Positions 27,156-37,068 of a stretch of 64,000 nt of DNA are shown piece after piece. Under the pieces are notes generated by a model. That model was not told the origin of the DNA, ran no database searches, and saw only the letters and a program-made list of their open reading frames with translations. The stretch comes from Blattabacterium cuenoti (GTDB lineage: Bacteria; Bacteroidota; Bacteroidia; Flavobacteriales; Blattabacteriaceae), in the NCBI RefSeq assembly GCF_014251275.1, contig NZ_CP059183.1, positions 397,001-461,000 on the forward strand, in the 5' to 3' direction. Made by a program: the position numbers and the translations under genes. Position 1 is the first letter of the stretch. Each line of letters opens with the position of its first letter.

Positions 27156-28466
27156 ATGAACATACCAAAAACAAAAAAGTTAAAAAGAGTTGTTGTTATT
27201 GGGGCAGGATTTGCAGGATTACAGGTAGCAAAAAAACTAAGAAAAGATAAGTTTCAGGTTATTCTTATAGATAAAAATAATTATCATACATTTCAACCAT
27301 TATTATATCAAGTTGCTACAGCTGGATTAGAACCTGATTCAATAGCACATTCAATTAGAAACATTATAAAAAACACAAAAAATTTCTTCTTTAGATTAGC
27401 AAATGTTATTTCAATAAATATAAATGAACAAAAAATTTATACTAATGTTGGTAATTTATATTATGATTATCTAATTGTAGCTACAGGATCTATTACAAAT
27501 TATTTTGGAAATAAAAACATAGAATTATATTCATTTCCAATGAAAACTATTCCAGAGGCATTGAATATAAGAAGCCTTATCCTTCAGAATTTTGAATCTG
27601 CACTATTAGTAAAAAATATTAAGGAAAAACAAAGACTTATGACTTTTGTAATTGTAGGTGGAGGACCTACAGGAGTAGAATTAGCAGGAGCATTAGCTGA
27701 AATGAAAAAATACGTGTTACCATCTGATTACCCAGATCTAGATATTCAACTTATGGAAATTTACTTATTACAAGCTTCTGAAAGATTACTGGACGGAATG
27801 TCTAAAGAATCTGCAAAACAAGCTTATAAAAATTTAGAGAAACTAGGTGTAAAAATTTGGTTAAATTGTTTAGTTAAAAATTATGATGGTGAAATAGTTT
27901 TTACGGAAAAAAAAACCGAAATAATAACTTATAATGTTATTTGGACTGCTGGAGTTAAAGGATCTATTATAAATGGTTTTTCTAAAGAAGATATAAAAGG
28001 AAATAGAATTCTAGTAAATACCTATCTTCAAACCATAAATTATAGTAATATTTTTGCTATAGGAGATGTAGCATATATGAAAATGAATGAAAAATATCCT
28101 AATGGACATCCTATGACAGCACAACCTGCCATGCAACAAGGAATTTATTTAGCAAATAATTTCAATAATGTAAATTTTTTTTCTAATAAAAAAAATATTC
28201 TTCCTTTTATTTATAAAAATTTTGGTTCTATGGCAACTATTGGAAGAAATAAAGCCGTATGTGATTTTACTTTTTTTAAATTAAAAGGATCTTTAGCATG
28301 GATAACTTGGATGTTTGTTCATTTAGTTAGTTTAGTAGGATTTAGAAACAGAGTAATAGCTTTAACAAATTGGATAATACAATACTTTAATTATCATAAA
28401 AGTGTACGATTAATTATCAGACCTTTTAAAAGAAAAAAAAAATCACCTAAAAAAAAATTTGGATAA
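27156..28466 (+). CDS. ndh: Type II NADH:quinone oxidoreductase
   Basis: Single-subunit, non-pumping NADH dehydrogenase passing electrons to menaquinone. The 436 aa contain the FAD motif VIGAGFAGLQVAKKL, NYHTFQPLLYQVATAGLEPDSIA characteristic of NDH-2, the NADH motif VGGGPTGVELAGAL, and FAIGDVAYM with the quinone-site AQPAMQQG. A C-terminal amphipathic/hydrophobic segment (about 375-405) probably anchors it to the membrane. The 3' end overlaps convergent menF by 24 bases. Confidence 0.95.
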   Translation: MNIPKTKKLKRVVVIGAGFAGLQVAKKLRKDKFQVILIDKNNYHTFQPLLYQVATAGLEPDSIAHSIRNIIKNTKNFFFRLANVISININEQKIYTNVGNLYYDYLIVATGSITNYFGNKNIELYSFPMKTIPEALNIRSLILQNFESALLVKNIKEKQRLMTFVIVGGGPTGVELAGALAEMKKYVLPSDYPDLDIQLMEIYLLQASERLLDGMSKESAKQAYKNLEKLGVKIWLNCLVKNYDGEIVFTEKKTEIITYNVIWTAGVKGSIINGFSKEDIKGNRILVNTYLQTINYSNIFAIGDVAYMKMNEKYPNGHPMTAQPAMQQGIYLANNFNNVNFFSNKKNILPFIYKNFGSMATIGRNKAVCDFTFFKLKGSLAWITWMFVHLVSLVGFRNRVIALTNWIIQYFNYHKSVRLIIRPFKRKKKSPKKKFG

Positions 28467-29513
28467 AATACTTTTTATTTTATTTTCTGTCTCTATATAT
28501 TCTTTTATAACACTGCTTTTTGCAGTTACCCCACTTCCTGCATAAAATATTATTTTTTTACTTGTAATAATTTTTGCACATCTTAAATTTATATATAATT
28601 CCATATCCATGTTTTTTTTATTTCCTATTCCTATAATTCCAGTATAAAAACTTCTATTATATTTTTCATTCATTTTAATATACTCTAGTGATTTAATTTT
28701 TGGATAGCCACATATAGAAGGAGTAGGATGTAATTTTTTTAATATTTTATAAAAATTAGGTTTCTTAAAAAAAGAAAAAGTTATAACAGTCTTTAAATGT
28801 TTTAAATTTCCTATTTTTATTGATTGTGTATTTTCTACATTTAGAATCCCTCTATAATTATAATATTTTCTAAAAAAAAAAACAATATATTTAACTACAA
28901 TATTGTGTTCTTCTATTTCCTTTATTGTCCACTTATTTGATTCTAAACAATTTATAGTCCCAGCTAATGCTTCAGTTATAATTTTTTTACCTACACATTT
29001 CATTAATAATTCTGGAGTACTTCCTATCCAAATTCCAAAATTAACATCATACCAAATACTTGTTAAAGTATTTGGATAAGAAAAAATTAACTTTTCAAAA
29101 GTTTCTTTAAAAGAAAAATTTTTAAATGGAATTTCTATATATCTAGATAGAACTACTTTTTCAAAAGATTGTATTTTTATTATATGTTTTATTGCATTTT
29201 CAAGTATCTTTTTGTATTTATAAGAATTATAAATTAAATGTGAATTTTTTTCCTGTTTCTCTAATAAATATAATGTGTTATATTGTATATCAATATAATA
29301 AATTTTTTCCGGAATAATTTCTATTGTAAAATTATTATAAAAATCTTGTATAAAAAAAAAGTTACTATATTTTTTTATTTTATATTTTTTACAATGAGAA
29401 TAAAAAAATATCTTATTATCATTTGGCATTCTAAAAACTACAAAACTATTGTTATTATAATAATTTTTAATTATTTTTTTATATAAAGAAAATGCATTTA
29501 TTTTTATTGACAT
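28443..29513 (-). CDS. menF: Isochorismate synthase (menaquinone pathway)
   Basis: Chorismate-binding enzyme of 356 aa, typical of short flavobacterial MenF. Motifs are GSTPELLMK, TEALAGTI, HPTPSICGYPK and FYTGIIG followed by the C-terminal RCAKI and FYAGSGVT. Isochorismate is the entry to menaquinone, which would serve NDH-2 encoded next door. Anthranilate or aminodeoxychorismate synthase are less likely because the MenF-type motifs fit better. It follows the broken thioesterase by six bases. Confidence 0.87.
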   Translation of the reverse strand: MSIKINAFSLYKKIIKNYYNNNSFVVFRMPNDNKIFFYSHCKKYKIKKYSNFFFIQDFYNNFTIEIIPEKIYYIDIQYNTLYLLEKQEKNSHLIYNSYKYKKILENAIKHIIKIQSFEKVVLSRYIEIPFKNFSFKETFEKLIFSYPNTLTSIWYDVNFGIWIGSTPELLMKCVGKKIITEALAGTINCLESNKWTIKEIEEHNIVVKYIVFFFRKYYNYRGILNVENTQSIKIGNLKHLKTVITFSFFKKPNFYKILKKLHPTPSICGYPKIKSLEYIKMNEKYNRSFYTGIIGIGNKKNMDMELYINLRCAKIITSKKIIFYAGSGVTAKSSVIKEYIETENKIKSILSKFFFR

Positions 29514-29519
29514 ATTTAT

Positions 29520-29949
29520 TTATTTTCTTATTATTATATTTGTCATCTTACAAAAACTTATGCTTTCATCTTTCTTATTAAAGATATGTATTCTAATAAA
29601 ATGTATTGTTTTTCCTTTATGAAGTATTTTAGCTTTTGCAAATAAAGTACCATTCTTAACATACTTAATATTATTTACAGATATTTCAATATTAAAAACA
29701 CTAATTTTTTTTTTTTTTATATCTTTTTAAATTTAAAAGTGATAATGAAGACCCTACACTTTCAGCTAAAGTTGCAGTTGCTCCACCATGTAAATATCCA
29801 AATGGTTGTAGAATTTTTTTAGTTACAGGCATTTTTGCTATTAAAACATCTAATTTATTAGATAAATAAATAAATTTTATTTGCATACTATCTAAAAAAG
29901 TATATTTTCCTATTTTATTTAACTCAAATAAAATATTTTTTACTTTCAT
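29520..29949 (-). pseudogene. Hotdog-fold acyl-CoA thioesterase, frameshifted at a 14-A tract
   Basis: The first 82 codons encode a PaaI/MenI-like start (MPVTKKILQPFGYLHGGATATLAES, shown as two parts: MPVTKK and PFGYLHGGATATLAES). Reading stops at 29701 just after 14 A's (29705-29718 on the coding strand). In another frame the C-terminal half continues with FNIEISVNNIKYVKNGTLF and CKMTNI to a stop at 29520-29522. Deleting one A joins both halves into about 142 aa, normal for the family. Position before menF suggests 1,4-dihydroxy-2-naphthoyl-CoA thioesterase. It is either an early pseudogene or rescued by slippage during transcription. Confidence 0.85.
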
Positions 29950-30016
29950 AATTTTTTTTATTTTGATATTTTTAAATTTATAAAAACTTATTTACTTAAA
30001 CTTATAGTAACCCGTT

Positions 30017-30571
30017 ATGTTGTATCCTATAACTATAAATGAAAAACATGAAGAAGATAATGATCTTATTCCTATAATTAATGAAAAAAAAGAAATTATT
30101 GGATTTGAAAAAAAAGAAATAATACACAAAAAAGGATTATTGCATAAAGCAGTTTCTATCTTCATATTCAATATGAAAAATCATTTAATGTTACAAAAAA
30201 GATCTGAAAAAAAAAATCATTCTTCTTTATTGTGGACTAATACATGTTGTAGTCATCCAATAAAAAATGAACCTGTAATTAATGCTGCACATCGTTGTTT
30301 AATAAATGAAATGGGATTCGATTGTTTTCTAGAGCAAAAATTCTGTTTTATATATAATAATTCTTTTAATAATGGATTAATAGAGAATGAATTAGATTAT
30401 GTATTTGTAGGTTATTACAATAAATTTCCAATTATAAATTCAGAAGAAGTTAATAATTGGAAATGGATATCATGGGATTCTTTAATTAAAAGTATAAAAT
30501 CACATCCAAATATATATACAGTATGGTTAAAAATAATTATAAAAAACCATTTTAAGAAATTATTTAAATAA
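30017..30571 (+). CDS. idi: Isopentenyl-diphosphate delta-isomerase, type I
   Basis: Nudix-fold enzyme interconverting IPP and DMAPP. At 184 aa it matches the family: HKAVSIFIFN, the active-site cysteine in TNTCCSHP, the Nudix-like segment AHRCLINEMGFDC and the metal/acid residues in ENELDYVFVGYY. It supports isoprenoids for quinone side chains, undecaprenol and the DMAPP used by MiaA. Monocistronic; a 12-bp inverted repeat lies downstream. Confidence 0.94.
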   Translation: MLYPITINEKHEEDNDLIPIINEKKEIIGFEKKEIIHKKGLLHKAVSIFIFNMKNHLMLQKRSEKKNHSSLLWTNTCCSHPIKNEPVINAAHRCLINEMGFDCFLEQKFCFIYNNSFNNGLIENELDYVFVGYYNKFPIINSEEVNNWKWISWDSLIKSIKSHPNIYTVWLKIIIKNHFKKLFK

Positions 30572-30695
30572 ATATTATGTATTATGAAAGTAACTATAAG
30601 TATAAAAATTTATTTTAGTTCTTACAATAAACTATAAACTATACAATAAAAATTGATAAAAAAATATATAAGTTTTTTTAAAGAATTTTCTTATA

Positions 30696-30729
30696 TTCTA
30701 TGGTAAATAGTTATATTTTTACCATAGAA
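30696..30729. repeat. 12-bp perfect inverted repeat between idi and gcvT
   Basis: Arms TTCTATGGTAAA (30696-30707) and TTTACCATAGAA (30718-30729) with a 10-base loop, in the 238-base gap. No T-run follows on the plus strand. It ends about 80 bases before the gcvT start, so it could be an operator or a weak terminator for idi. No other feature was seen in the gap. Confidence 0.75.
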
Positions 30730-30809
30730 AAAAATAAAACAAAATATTTTATATAATATAGATTTAAAAATAACTTTGTATGAAAAAAGAGATAATTTTG
30801 TAGAATATA

Positions 30810-31910
30810 ATGGAACAAAATAATTTAAAAAAAACTACTTTATACAAAAAACATGTTGAATTAGGAGCTAAAATGTGTGAATTTTCCGGATTCTTAATGC
30901 CTCTATACTATTCATCATCTGTAAATGAACATCTTTCTGTAAGAAAAAATGCTGGGATATTTGATGTAAGTCATATGGGAAAATTAGTTTTAAAAGGTAA
31001 ACAATCAAAAAAATTGATTCAATACTTAACAACTAATGATATATCTACAATAAAAACAGGACAGGCACAATATACTTGTCTAATTAATAAAAATGGAGGA
31101 ATAATTGATGATCTGGTAATTTACAAAATTAATGAAGAAGAATTTTTATTAATAGTTAATGCAATTAACATTGAAAAAAATAAAATCTGGATAAATGATC
31201 ACATAAAAAAATATCAAAAAATTGATCTAATAGATTTTTCTCAAGAATACTCTTTGTTATCTATACAAGGGCCATTATCTTTTTATTATCTTAAAAACAT
31301 AACAAAAATACATTTACATAAAATTTCTTACTACCATTTTACAATAGGAGAAATGTTTGGAATAAAAAATGTTCTAATATCTCGTACTGGATATACAGGG
31401 TCTCTAATAGGTATAGAAATTTATATTCCTAATAAAAATGTAGAAAAATTATGGAACAATATTTTGGAAATAGGTAATGAAAAAATTATTCCTTGTGGAA
31501 TTTCTAGTAGAAATACTTTAAGATTAGAAATGGGATATCGTTTATATGGAAAAGAAATTTCTGAAACTATTTCACCTATAGAATCTGGATTATCTTGGAT
31601 TGTAAAATTTAATAAAGAATTTATTGCAAAAAATATTTTAAAAAAACAAAAAATAAACAGAAATCATAAAAAATTTATATCTTTTTATATAAAAGAAGGT
31701 AGAATTATCCCTAGAGAAGGATATTTATTAATAAATAACGAAGGAAATGAAATTGGATATGTTACATCTGGTGGATATTCCCCAATATTAAAAAAAGGAA
31801 TAGGATTAGGATATATGTTACAAGATATACAAACAAATCATATTTTTTTGGAAATAAGAAAAAAAAAATTACCTGTTATAAAAAAAAAATTACCATTTAT
31901 TAAAATATAA
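30810..31910 (+). CDS. gcvT: Aminomethyltransferase (glycine cleavage T protein)
   Basis: Tetrahydrofolate-dependent component of glycine cleavage. The 366 aa match the family: HVELGAKMCEFSGFLMPLYY, FDVSHMGK, ARN-type folate contacts and the late GYVTSGGYSP motif. It cooperates with GcvP, GcvH and a dihydrolipoyl dehydrogenase; the only Lpd in the window (9.3-10.7 kb) has a degenerate active site. The C-terminus contains a short internal duplication (KKKLPVI, KKKLPFI). Confidence 0.95.
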   Translation: MEQNNLKKTTLYKKHVELGAKMCEFSGFLMPLYYSSSVNEHLSVRKNAGIFDVSHMGKLVLKGKQSKKLIQYLTTNDISTIKTGQAQYTCLINKNGGIIDDLVIYKINEEEFLLIVNAINIEKNKIWINDHIKKYQKIDLIDFSQEYSLLSIQGPLSFYYLKNITKIHLHKISYYHFTIGEMFGIKNVLISRTGYTGSLIGIEIYIPNKNVEKLWNNILEIGNEKIIPCGISSRNTLRLEMGYRLYGKEISETISPIESGLSWIVKFNKEFIAKNILKKQKINRNHKKFISFYIKEGRIIPREGYLLINNEGNEIGYVTSGGYSPILKKGIGLGYMLQDIQTNHIFLEIRKKKLPVIKKKLPFIKI

Positions 31911-31984
31911 TTCATTAAAATATAAATAAACAAATATTTATTTTTTTTCATTATCTATATAAATTATTAAAAAAAAATTTTTTT

Positions 31985-33334
31985 ATCAAAAAAAGAATAA
32001 CATACATACAACATTTAAAAAAAAACTTTCTGTTAGCTATTCCTATTTTTTTTTCTCAATTAGGGATAATTTCTGTAAATTTTTTTGATAATATAATGGT
32101 AGGTAATCTAGGAGATAAAGCCTTAGCTTCAACATCATTAGCTAATTCTATATTTTTTATATTGATAATTTTTGGATTAGGAATATCTAATGCAATTTCA
32201 TCTTTAATAGCATCTGTAGATGCTAAGAAAAAATATAAAGAAGGATATATAATTTTTTATCATGGATTTATATTGAACTTATTTTTATCTATATTAATGT
32301 ATGGACTAATCCATGTTTTCTTTTATATATTTCCATATTTAGGTCAGCCTAAAGAAATTTTAAACAATACTACTTCTTTTTTAAGAGTTATTGCTATTTC
32401 TTTTATTCCATGGATGTTATTCGAAGTTTTTAGAAAATTTTCAGAAGGTATATCTTTAACATATCCAAGTTTAATAATAACATGGAGTTCATCTATTATA
32501 AATGTACTGTTAAATTATATATTTATACATGGAAGTTTTGGTTTTCCAAAATTAGGACTTGTAGGTGTTGCTTATTCTACATTAATATCTCGTATTATAA
32601 TGTTAATAGGTATTTTTATACTATTACAAAAAAATAAAAAAATAAAAAATTATTATAATTATTATAAATTAATTTTTCTTAAAAAAAAATATTTTTACAA
32701 AATATTAAAAATTGGGATACCCTCTGGATTACATACATTTTTCGAAATAAGTACATTTGCAATTTCTTCTTTTATATCAGGAAAATGTGGAGTAAAAGTA
32801 TTAGCTGCACATCAAATAGTAATAAATTTAGCTTCATCAACTTATCTACTTATTGCTGGTCTTTCTATTACAGCAACAATTAGAATGAGTTCTCAACTAT
32901 CCTTAAAAAATTATTCTGAACTCAGAATTATTGGAAATTCTATTTTTTATATGGGTATTATATTCATGTTTATATGCAGTTTATTATTTATTATTTTTAA
33001 GGAACAAATTCCTTATATATATATGAAAAATGATAATGAAGTTTTTTATATAGCAAAAAAAATGATTGTCATTGCTAGTGTATTTCAAATATTTGATGGA
33101 TTACAGGGAATAATTTTAGGAGCATTAAGAGGCTTACAAGATGTAAAAATACCAATGTATATTAGTTTTTTTTCATATTGGATTATTTCTTTACCAACAT
33201 CTTGGTATTTATCAAAAAAAATAGGGGGAGTAGGCGTTTGGATAGGATTAGGTATAGGTATTGTAATTTCAGCAGTTTTGCTGTTTATTAGATATAATTT
33301 TGTAATGAATAATTTAATAAAAAAAAATAATTAA
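31985..33334 (+). CDS. MATE-family efflux transporter lacking a canonical start codon
   Basis: Multidrug/Na+ antiporter-like membrane protein with about 12 helices. The first ATG is at 32096, inside the conserved segment DNIMVGNLGDKALA, but the upstream frame is open from 31919 and codes the family N-terminus (FLLAIPIFFSQLGIISVNFF). No ATG, GTG or TTG occurs there; in-frame ATC (31985), ATA (31997), ATT (31940) or CTG are the only options. I place the start at ATC 31985 because it gives the usual short basic leader. Starting at 32096 would lose most of the first helix. Substrate is unknown. Confidence 0.85.
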   Translation: MKKRITYIQHLKKNFLLAIPIFFSQLGIISVNFFDNIMVGNLGDKALASTSLANSIFFILIIFGLGISNAISSLIASVDAKKKYKEGYIIFYHGFILNLFLSILMYGLIHVFFYIFPYLGQPKEILNNTTSFLRVIAISFIPWMLFEVFRKFSEGISLTYPSLIITWSSSIINVLLNYIFIHGSFGFPKLGLVGVAYSTLISRIIMLIGIFILLQKNKKIKNYYNYYKLIFLKKKYFYKILKIGIPSGLHTFFEISTFAISSFISGKCGVKVLAAHQIVINLASSTYLLIAGLSITATIRMSSQLSLKNYSELRIIGNSIFYMGIIFMFICSLLFIIFKEQIPYIYMKNDNEVFYIAKKMIVIASVFQIFDGLQGIILGALRGLQDVKIPMYISFFSYWIISLPTSWYLSKKIGGVGVWIGLGIGIVISAVLLFIRYNFVMNNLIKKNN

Positions 33335-33488
33335 AATATCTAATACATAATAATTTAAAATGAAAAAATAATTTATATGATAATTGATAAAATAGATATT
33401 TACATTTATATTGTGTTTATTTTATGTATTCATTATAAAAATGTAAAGTGGTAATATACAATATATTATATTTATTATAATTCATTTT

Positions 33489-34817
33489 ATGAAAATTAAA
33501 AAAACATTTAAAGAATATAATTTTTTTAACAATAATATTGTTAAAGCATTAAAGTTAATGGGATTTATATATCCTACTACTATTCAAAAAAAAGTAATAT
33601 CTTTCTTATTATCTTCAAAAAAAGACATAATTGCTTTATCTCAAACCGGAACTGGAAAAACTGCAGCTTTTGGTCTACCTATAATTCAAAATATTAATTA
33701 CGAATTAAAAAATCCTCAAGCTTTAATTTTATGCCCAACAAGAGAACTTTGTATGCAAATTACAAATGATCTTATTTTATTCTCAAAATTTTTATCATAT
33801 ATTAAAATAATTTCTTTATATGGAGGAGTAAGTTTAGATAGTCAAATTATAGCACTTAGAAAAAAAAATCATGTTATTGTAGGAACTCCTGGAAGAATTT
33901 TAGATCTAATAAGGAGAAAAAAATTACATTTTTTTGATGTAAAATACTTAGTGCTTGATGAAGCAGATGAAATGGTAAGTATGGGTTTTAAAGAGACATT
34001 AGATTATATAATAAAAGAATTACCAAAAAAAAAACAAAGTTTATTATTTTCTGCGACAATGTCTAAACACATTGAAAAAATTGCTAGAAAATATTTAATA
34101 GACCCTGAAAAAATAATTTCTGACAAAAAAAATATTATATGTGATGATATAAAACATATTTATTACATAGTAAATGGATTAAACAAAAAATATTCCGTTT
34201 TAAGGAGAATTGTAGATATAAATCCTGAAATTTATGGAATTATATTTTGCAGGACTAGAAAAATAACTAAAATGATAACTGAATTCTTAATAAAAGACGG
34301 GTACAATGCAGATGCTATACATGGGGATCTATCTCAGGCTCAAAGAGGTAATGTAATGCAAAAATTTAGAAATAAAAATTTACAATTTTTAGTAGCAACA
34401 GATGTTGCATCTAGAGGCTTAGATATCAACAATATTACACATATTATAAATTATAATATTCCTAAAGAAAGTGAAATTTATATACATAGAAGTGGTAGAA
34501 CTGGGAGAGCAGGAAAAAGAGGTATATCTGTATGCATAATAAATAATAAAGAGAAAAAAAAATTAAAAGAATTTGAAAAAAAAATTGGTAAATATTTTCA
34601 TTATATAATGGTTCCTACAGGTAAAGATATATTTGAAAAACAATTACTACATTTTGTTAGAAAAATAAAAGAAGTTATTGTAAAAGATGAAGATATAAAA
34701 AAAATTCTTCCTAAAATACAAAAAAAATTGAAATATATTGATAAAAATGAATTAATAAAACGTCTATCATATATAGAATTTAGTCGTTTAATTAATTACT
34801 ATAAAAATTATAATTAA
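33489..34817 (+). CDS. DEAD-box RNA helicase
   Basis: A 442-aa ATP-dependent RNA helicase of the DeaD/RhlE group. The Q motif is in PTTIQKKVI, motif I SQTGTGKT, motif II DEAD in VLDEADEM, motif III SAT, motif V ATDVASRGLDI, and motif VI HRSGRTGRAGK. The C-terminal region after the helicase core is short, without the usual basic tail, so subfamily is not fixed. Likely roles are ribosome assembly and mRNA decay. It stands alone. Confidence 0.94.
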   Translation: MKIKKTFKEYNFFNNNIVKALKLMGFIYPTTIQKKVISFLLSSKKDIIALSQTGTGKTAAFGLPIIQNINYELKNPQALILCPTRELCMQITNDLILFSKFLSYIKIISLYGGVSLDSQIIALRKKNHVIVGTPGRILDLIRRKKLHFFDVKYLVLDEADEMVSMGFKETLDYIIKELPKKKQSLLFSATMSKHIEKIARKYLIDPEKIISDKKNIICDDIKHIYYIVNGLNKKYSVLRRIVDINPEIYGIIFCRTRKITKMITEFLIKDGYNADAIHGDLSQAQRGNVMQKFRNKNLQFLVATDVASRGLDINNITHIINYNIPKESEIYIHRSGRTGRAGKRGISVCIINNKEKKKLKEFEKKIGKYFHYIMVPTGKDIFEKQLLHFVRKIKEVIVKDEDIKKILPKIQKKLKYIDKNELIKRLSYIEFSRLINYYKNYN

Positions 34818-34960
34818 AAATAATTTTACTTATTTTTAATAAAAGTAGTATAATATAAAAATGACTTAATTTTTAAGTAATAATAAATTTTTTTTGTACT
34901 GTATTATACTATACACACTATTAATTATTTTTATTATGGAAAATAAAACATTTTATATGT

Positions 34961-36049
34961 ATGTCAGGAAATATTTTTGGAAATTTATTTAGAGTAATTA
35001 CTTTTGGAGAAAGTCATGGAATGGCTTTAGGTGGGGTTATTGATGGATGTCCAGCAGGAGTTAAACTAAATATGGAAGAAATACAATATGAATTAAATAG
35101 AAGAAAACCCGGTCAGTCATCTATTGTAACACAAAGAAAAGAATTTGATAAAGTAGATTTTTTATCTGGAATTTTTGAAAATAAAACTACTGGAACTCCA
35201 ATTGGTTTTATTATTAGAAACAAAGATCAAAAGTCTGACGATTATTTACATATTAAAAATTCTTATAGACCTTCTCATTCAGATTTTACTTATGAAAAAA
35301 AATATGGTATAAGAGATTATAGAGGTGGAGGAAGATCTTCTGCAAGAGAAACAGTATGCAGAGTTGTTGCAGGTTCTATAGCAAAACAATTAATGAAAAA
35401 TGTAAAAATTATATCTTACGTTTCCAGTGTAGGAGATATTTCAATAAATAAACCTTATGATAAATTAGATTTATCTAGAGAATCTATAGAAAATAGTCCA
35501 GTTAGATGTCCTGATCCTAATATATCTAAAATGATGATATCTAAAATAAAAAAAATAAAGAATCAAGGAGATACAATAGGTGGGACAATTACTTGTATTA
35601 TTAAAAATCTTCCAATAGGAATAGGAGAACCAGTTTTTAACAAACTTCATGCTGAATTGGGAAAAGCAATGCTATCAATTAACGCGGTTAAAGGTTTTGA
35701 GTATGGTAGTGGATTTTATGGGACTAAATTAGTTGGATCTAAACATAATGATTTATTTAATTCAGATGAAACAACTAAAACAAATTTATCTGGAGGAATA
35801 CAAGGTGGAATATCAAATGGAATGGATATTTATTTTAAAATAGCTTTTAAACCTGTAGCAACAATAATGAAAAAACAAAAAACAATAGATAAAAATGGAA
35901 ATTTTATTTTTATAATAGGAAAAGGCAGACATGATCCTTGTGTATTACCACGAGCTATTCCAATAGTTGAATCTATGGCCGCTTTAGTATTAGTAGACTA
36001 TTGGATGTACGCAAAATTATCCAAATATTCATCATTTATACATATTTGA
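34961..36049 (+). CDS. aroC: Chorismate synthase
   Basis: Last shikimate-pathway step, 5-enolpyruvylshikimate-3-phosphate to chorismate, using reduced FMN. The 362 aa contain GESHG near the N-terminus, [33 protein letters not shown] and GIQGGISNG. It provides chorismate for aromatic amino acids and for MenF in this window. Its TGA stop (36047-36049) overlaps the TTG start of miaA. Confidence 0.97.
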   Translation: MSGNIFGNLFRVITFGESHGMALGGVIDGCPAGVKLNMEEIQYELNRRKPGQSSIVTQRKEFDKVDFLSGIFENKTTGTPIGFIIRNKDQKSDDYLHIKNSYRPSHSDFTYEKKYGIRDYRGGGRSSARETVCRVVAGSIAKQLMKNVKIISYVSSVGDISINKPYDKLDLSRESIENSPVRCPDPNISKMMISKIKKIKNQGDTIGGTITCIIKNLPIGIGEPVFNKLHAELGKAMLSINAVKGFEYGSGFYGTKLVGSKHNDLFNSDETTKTNLSGGIQGGISNGMDIYFKIAFKPVATIMKKQKTIDKNGNFIFIIGKGRHDPCVLPRAIPIVESMAALVLVDYWMYAKLSKYSSFIHI

Positions 36050-36987
36050 AAAAAAAACTTATTATTCTTATATTGGGGCCTACTTGTGTAGGAAAAACAT
36101 TATTATCAATTTTTTTAGCTAAAAAATTAAATACTGAAATATTATCTATTGATTCTAGACAATTTTATAGAGAATTAAAGATAGGGAGTGGAATGCCAAC
36201 AAAAACAGAACTAAATACAATTCCTCATCACTTTATAGGACATTTATGTCTACATAAAAATTATAATGCAAAATTATTTGAAGTAGATTTCTATAAAAAA
36301 ATTTCAAATTTATTTATAAAATATTCAGTATTAATAGCTGTAGGAGGTTCAAGTTTATATGAAAAATCTATAACAGTAGGGTTATCAGAAATACCTAAAA
36401 TTGATACTACAATAATAAAAAAAGATTTAATTTTTAATTTTAAAAAATTTGGAATTGAATTTTTACAAAAAGAATTTGAAAAAATAAGAACAAAAAATGA
36501 TGTAATTGATATAAAAAATCCAAGACGTTTAATACGTTATTTAGAAATATTTAAATCTACTGGGAAAAATCCATCTTTTTTCTTCAAAAAAAAAATTAAA
36601 GAAAGATTTTTTAAAATTTTAAAAATTGGAATTTATTTATCAAAAAAAGAACATTTTATTAGAATAGATAATAGAGTAAATAATATGATAAAACAAGGAA
36701 TAATAGACGAAGCTATTCGTTTTTATCATTTTAGACATTTAAATAGTTTACAAACTATAGGTTATAAAGAATTATTTTCTTTTTTTAGTAAAAAAAAAGA
36801 GTATATAAATTTACAATTTACTATAGAAAAAATTAAAATAAATACTAGAAAATATGTAAAAAAACAAATTACATGGTATAAAAAAAGTAATGATATAAAA
36901 TGGTTTTATACAGAAAATAAAAATGAAATATTAGATTTTATACTAAAAAAAATAGAAAAATGGGCAATACTGGATTTGAACCAGTGA
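36046..36987 (+). CDS. miaA: tRNA dimethylallyltransferase
   Basis: Adds a dimethylallyl group to A37 of tRNAs reading UNN codons, the substrate for MiaB. The protein begins [17 protein letters not shown], with the P-loop and then [18 protein letters not shown]. The TTG at 36046 overlaps the aroC stop (TTGA) and gives the usual N-terminus, so I prefer it to an upstream TTG at 36001. About 313 aa. The last 27 bases, coding KWAILDLNQ, run antisense into the tRNA-Val gene. Confidence 0.94.
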   Translation: MKKKLIILILGPTCVGKTLLSIFLAKKLNTEILSIDSRQFYRELKIGSGMPTKTELNTIPHHFIGHLCLHKNYNAKLFEVDFYKKISNLFIKYSVLIAVGGSSLYEKSITVGLSEIPKIDTTIIKKDLIFNFKKFGIEFLQKEFEKIRTKNDVIDIKNPRRLIRYLEIFKSTGKNPSFFFKKKIKERFFKILKIGIYLSKKEHFIRIDNRVNNMIKQGIIDEAIRFYHFRHLNSLQTIGYKELFSFFSKKKEYINLQFTIEKIKINTRKYVKKQITWYKKSNDIKWFYTENKNEILDFILKKIEKWAILDLNQ

Positions 36988-37036
36988 CCTCCTGCTTGTA
37001 AAACAGATGCTCTAAACCTAGCTGAGCTAATTGCCC
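36961..37036 (-). tRNA. tRNA-Val (anticodon UAC)
   Basis: The acceptor stem GGGCAAT/ATTGCCC with discriminator A, D-arm GCTC/GAGC, anticodon loop TTTACAA, and T-arm with GGTTCAAATCC fold as a cloverleaf. CCA is not encoded. The 3' half overlaps the end of miaA on the opposite strand. Confidence 0.95.
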
Positions 37037-37068
37037 AATCTTCAAATTTAATAAAAAAAATAATTTAA

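Noticed and set aside
29701-29949. Complete 82-aa thioesterase gene
   Set aside because: The second half of the family is encoded directly downstream in another frame, so this is a frameshifted gene, not a short one.
36001-36045. miaA start at the upstream TTG
   Set aside because: The extra 15 residues overlap aroC and have no family counterpart; the TTG overlapping the aroC stop fits better.
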